Assembly: GCF_014805685.1 (NCBI RefSeq)
Contig: NC_060887.1
Coordinates: forward strand, 8,502,463 to 8,566,462
Source of the DNA: Silurus meridionalis
Taxonomy: Eukaryota > Chordata > Actinopteri > Siluriformes > Siluridae
Direction: 5' to 3'
Length of the DNA: 64,000 nt
Shown: in pieces, positions 59,253 through 64,000 of the stretch
How the letters are laid out: every line of letters starts with the position of its first letter
Position numbering within the stretch: position 1 is the stretch's first letter
Notes under the pieces: generated by a model
The model's input: the letters and a program-made list of their open reading frames with translations, nothing else
Told to the model about the DNA's origin: nothing
The model's database searches: none
Program-made: the position numbers and the translations under genes

Positions 59253-59725
59253 TTCAACGTTGGATGTTTACAAGAAATAAAGTTGCAAAGGCAGAATTGG
59301 GCAGAAACACGCTTCCAAACGACACAGGAGATGCTGCAGAATGAAAAATGGAGGAACGGAGAGAAAACAGCGAGGGACGAGGAGAAGATTTAGGACAAAG
59401 AAAACGGTAGAAAGTGTGGTTACCGTTTTTAAACTAATTTGAAATAGATTTTTATATTTTTATTTATGAACTTTAAAAAATATATTTTTGTATTTGCATT
59501 TTGATGTAATATGACAATTAAATAGGTTTAGTTTTCACAGATATTCCTGTATGCAATTTCAGCAATAAAAATTTACATTTGTAACATTTTAACAAATGTT
59601 AATGGAAACAAATTAATGGTTTATTTTAAGAACGCTGTCTTATTTTCTCTTGTTTATTTAGTGTTGTTCTTTAATCGATGAAATAATCGATAGAATATTG
59701 GATTAGTAAAATAGTTGCAGCCCTG
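59212..59725 (+). mobile_element. hAT-like non-autonomous element, right copy
   Basis: It begins 'tagggctgatacgattcatc' and ends 'atagttgcagccctg', with short inverted tips (AGGGCTG/CAGCCCT) and sub-terminal 'aatcgatgaaataatcgat', typical of a hAT group that I recall in fish. No transposase is present and no matching 8-bp flank is seen. Confidence 0.75.
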
Positions 59726-61949
59726 CTTCACTCCACAATCACAGAAGGAAGCAGCAGTGAAGGACAAAGTGCAGTACTGTACCTAAGTAACTGTACTAAA
59801 ATGCTTAACTGCTAAATTCAGAGCCCAGTAAAAAGCCCCTCCTTTTATATTTTTACTTGAGTAAATGTACAAAGGTGCCTACGTTGGAATGAAAAGTGAA
59901 AGTGTGATGTATGAGAACTCTCTCTGAATAATTGATGCAATTCAATGTTCTATTCTCCTGCACATCAGACCTTTTTTAGGAGAGACACACACAATGAGAG
60001 AAGTCTTACTCCACACACACTCAGCAGAACCGACCGCGGGGTTACGCTTGTGCTCTCAACACCGCTTCTTTTTCTAATGCATTTTACATATTCACTTCAA
60101 AGTAGCGAGGAACGGCATGCAGTGGTGTAAAAAAAAAAAAAGAAAAAAGAACAATGTCATGCATTAAAATGTAGTGCAGGAAACAAGTACAGATTCGTAA
60201 AAAAGATACAAATCCATGGTTACTGTGCACCACTATGGACTGTAGTGGAATTAATTGCACATTTGATCCTCTTGTTTCTCATACTCTGTACCTGATAGTG
60301 ATTAGATACATCAGCTGTACTACAGAAGTTCTAGATGTTATTAATGAATATTAATAATGATTAGAGGTCGCTCCTGTGTATCTCTGACTCGTAGGTCACC
60401 TCACTCAACACAGCCTGCACAGCAGATGGGCAGAAAAAAGGCACAGGAAGGCACTTATTTTTAAATGGAAATAAAACACCAAGAAGTTCACAGTGGAAAT
60501 ACGTTGATGTGTGTTGCATAGACAGCAGGGAATAGAGCAGTACAACACAGTCGCTTCAGAGAGGTTCCACTCCTACACAATGTGAGTTAAAGGAGCACTA
60601 AAGACAAATCAAATGTTTACAAATCATGTTTAAATAATCCTCACTCAGCTTACACGTGTTAAGGTTGTTTCTGAATTGAGCCCGATGCTGAAATCACTGC
60701 TCTTGTTTGCACTACAGATCCAGACATGTACGTTGTCACTCTCTCTTTGTCCTGCTCAGGGCTTAGAAGACCACAGTGGTATTCATCTTCACTGTCATCC
60801 AACTGTGAGGCTGAGTCACAGCATCGAAACCCTTGAATCATACCACGTCCACATATTTATATCTCTCATGTCTTAGAAACTACACTAAAAGGCTATAAGC
60901 AGGACAAATGTCGAACGTAAAGCAAAATAAAGACCATCATCTGTCAGATTACAGGCTGGTGTGTTTTATTTATTTCTCCAGTATGTCTCTATTTAAAAGT
61001 ACATATAGAACCACACAAGACTTCTTCCTTGGATTTGTTTAAATAACTTGTCCTATCCCAATAATATGAGAGCATGAGAAAACGTGTGTTTAACAAATAA
61101 GCCTATAAAAACACATCACACAAAACTCAAGGAACAGGTTCTAGTGGTGGCACAAAGCAGGTACGTAGTGTGAGAAGGTCAGTAATGTACCTGAGTGACT
61201 GATACAGAAAACATCCAATTGCAGGACTCGGAGGGGGAAAGAAGGAAATCACAACCAGATGTCTGAGCATAGAGAATGGTCTTCTGTGTTTCTGGCCAGC
61301 GCGCCGATGCCGTCATAATGTAAAATTTCCTGTGACCGGGAAATGACTGAATGAACAGGACTGAATGAAAGATTAGACTTGTTTTTAAAAAAATATCTAC
61401 CATTTTACACATATCGAATACGTCACTGTGCATGTGATATAAATGTGCTATAAATGCTCTATTAATTATTTGATGTTTCCAGAGTCATCGTATCCTGCTG
61501 TATCTATATGACCGTGCGGTATTTTTTTTAGAGCAGTGGATTTGATCTTACAACACGAGACACATCTTGCCATGACTTGTACAGTGCTTTTCAAAGAGGT
61601 TTGAACTTTGAAAGATAATCATCAAACAGGGTCCGTTTTGAGTTTGATTAAAGTTTAATTCTAACCTTAAAGTGTAAAATCCAACATGCCTGTGCTTTTC
61701 TGCTTTTCTCTAACTCTGCCATGTTAATCTGTATTCTATGTGACTCTCAGGACAACCCTCGTCTCCGTAGTGTTGTGATACGTCATGTTCACGTAGCGGT
61801 AGTGGTGCTGAGAGGACGTATATATACAGTATATATATTTTTTATATTTCTAAATTACAAAAGTATAGAGCATCTACTAATAATTATATTTATAAATACA
61901 TAGTTTTTTATTCAAATCTGTTATACAAATGCCAGAACACTCTTTAAAA
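59726..61949. other. No gene recognised
   Basis: 59,760-60,235 loosely resembles 40,085-40,570 ('gtactgtacctaagtaact', 'tttacttgagtaaatgtac'), a repeat type common in fish. Beyond that, no coding exon, RNA gene or clear element can be supported. Confidence 0.4.
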
Positions 61950-62023
61950 GTGGATGCTTCGCACCGTTAACCTTTATGCCGATGCACCGATGCGACTCGA
62001 TGAATCTTACCATCACTAATGTG
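61950..62023 (-). mobile_element. hAT-type terminal remnant
   Basis: 'tgccgatgcaccgatgcgac' followed by 'tcgatgaatcttaccatcac' and 'taatg' is the inverted form of a hAT end that I recall from fish (TAGTGATGGTAAGATTCATC). Confidence 0.5.
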
Positions 62024-64000
62024 TGTGTATTGTACTGACACCAAGCGGCTTCGTTCCAGAAAACACCGCCAAAGAATAATTTAATTGGGAGCAAGATCCT
62101 GCTAGACGTGACATATACCTGTTTATTCGCAGCTGTTTAACCAGCATGGTGTCAGTGAGACCACTCTTGAGTTAACACACCTGCTCGAACACACATCTTG
62201 ACACTACCCAGATTTGGCATTGTAAATGGGGGTTGATATGAAAGGTGTGTACCTATACACCGAGTGTGAGCCTGTAGTGTTGAGCAAATGCTTTTAAATA
62301 AGACAGTCGGAGAACGACCTCCTCTCGGAACAGGGTCTGTGATCTAGAACAGGTCCAGAAGGTTTTTGCTTCTCCGCTGCTGTTCTTCTACTGTAAGCCC
62401 ACATTTACGTGTTTAAGATTTAGTGTCCTACATCTACACATTTACAGTTCATCAAAATACTCCAAGTTTAGAGATTTTTTCTTCTTTTTATTACACACTT
62501 TCATACAAAATTTTCTAATGCAATACATTAAAAGTACGTGACATTCTTGCACTTTCCAGCAGGTCATCACTTCCCTCTCTTTCCATGGAGTTGACAGAGA
62601 ACATAATCGCAATGAGCAGTTCGTAAAACACTATTATGTTATTTCCCCATGTAGTAAGTCTTTATAATTTGCCATAACTGTGTGTTGTTGGGGGTTCAAA
62701 TAAAAGCTATTGTAACTGTAGCCTGAGGTCAGAAAGGCTGGAAATCAATCAAAGTCAACAAAAGGCATAACGTCTTTATAAAACAGGACTGCTTGAGGTA
62801 TCGCATCGCACTGAGAACCGACATCAAAATCACACAGTGGAAACTGCCGGCCTCATGCAGAACTATAGGCAGAAGCTGGTGCTATGTGCACATCAGGAAA
62901 AACATGACTGGCATTCACAAGCTTCTGTCTGCGGCCTGGTTACAAAAAATAAAATAAAAAACGAATACAAGAAGACATAAAGAATATATACTGGTCCTGT
63001 ACTGACTAAGTGTTGTGCTTTGGCAAAATACTCTGCTCACCCAAGTACACTGAGCAGAGAAGTATTTTACAGTCAAAGGCATTAATCCAAACAACAAGCC
63101 AGAGAACAAGTATCACTGATAGTAATATTACATATTTTATGAAGAATGGTAGTAAGCGCTCTGCCTGTTTGACTCCTCTGGGCTTAAAATGACCTTGTAA
63201 TTAAGCTGTATTCATTTTAAGTCCGAAGAAATGGCTCGTGAGCATTTGGATTGTAAATATTTCCATAAAAATTTGAAAAAACCCAAAGATACATTGAATC
63301 CAGTCGTCATCTGCTAACAGTACATCTGTACACATGGTCTTACCCCCTAACGAGACATGATCTAAAGGCTGATTAAACAAAAAAGACACACCGTTCACCA
63401 TCATGAAAAAACAGCGTGCTGGAGCTTCAATGTAAATTGCTCGCTTCGAACTCCCACGTCATTTTGCTCACGTGACGGGAAAGAATGAATGAAAACGGCT
63501 ACAATGCGCCAAACTGTCGACTCTTGACCATCTGTTTTTTTTTCCTTTCTCTTAAAATATGCAATTGAAGATCAATTATCATAATGAAGACATCGAATCT
63601 GGCAGCGAACAGAACGACAACAGATGCCTTAATAATATGCTTAGTAGCAGCGCACACGCCTTGGATATAAATGAAGATCTCTTTGGGAAAACAAATATTT
63701 TTGTTTGGGGGAAAAAACAAATATATTGCCAACAGCAATCAACTGATACATCGAACAAATATTTGCCTTATTACCATGAATAAACTGCTCCCACTTCTCC
63801 ACGGCATAAGGGTATTAAAATCTAATCTACAGTATAAAGACACTACAACGTGAGGAATAACTAAAGCGAGCGTTTCACAGGAAATAGGCAGGAACATTTA
63901 TTTAAAATGGTGAAAACTGCAACGTAACTTATGATGATATTTACACCTGAATCCCTTTTGGTCTCAGTGTTTAATATCACTGTAACAATCAACAACAAAA
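62024..64000. other. No gene recognised up to the window edge
   Basis: AT-rich sequence with short open frames without family signatures. A gene just outside the window could have its UTR here; nothing visible settles it. Confidence 0.4.

Overview
The window is vertebrate nuclear DNA, almost certainly from a ray-finned (teleost) fish. It has split genes with GT-AG introns, long (CA)n and (TA)n microsatellites, many decayed Tc1/mariner and hAT transposons, 5'-truncated L2/CR1-type LINEs and a tRNA-Glu-derived SINE. The repeat mix fits an otophysan such as a catfish, but I cannot fix the species. There are no prokaryotic features, no operons and no CRISPR array.

Layout: (1) 1-22,300 holds no host gene that I can recognise. 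It is a repeat-rich stretch with LINE pieces, Tc1 remnants, a mariner-like MITE, a SINE and several copies, in both orientations, of one unnamed repeat. (2) 22,330-31,400 is tomm40 (+), with a non-coding first exon and nine coding exons. A complete 2.96-kb hAT transposon sits in intron 4. (3) 32,593-36,200 is nsmce2 (-), with six coding exons, tail-to-tail with tomm40. (4) 36,700-48,550 is derl1 (+), with eight coding exons, head-to-head with nsmce2 across roughly 0.5-0.7 kb that probably acts as a bidirectional promoter. (5) 49,100-54,220 and beyond is zhx2 (-), with one large coding exon, tail-to-tail with derl1. (6) 54,220-64,000 lies upstream of zhx2, with MITEs, a palindromic pair of hAT elements and no recognised gene.

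The four genes have unrelated housekeeping or regulatory roles: mitochondrial protein import (Tom40), SUMO ligation in the SMC5/6 complex (Nse2), ER-associated degradation (Derlin-1) and transcriptional repression (ZHX2). Assembling the exons gives open frames of 339, 231, 253 and 792 residues, each close to the family's usual length, so all four look intact. In human the last three lie on 8q24 and TOMM40 on 19q13.

I found no convincing new multi-gene system. What is worth a second look is structural: the nested transposon with perfect target-site duplications inside tomm40, a tandem duplication ending just before the tomm40 start codon, a head-to-head hAT palindrome, perfect hairpins, several unnamed repeat families, and short promoter motifs (NRF1-type, UPRE-type, RFX X-box).
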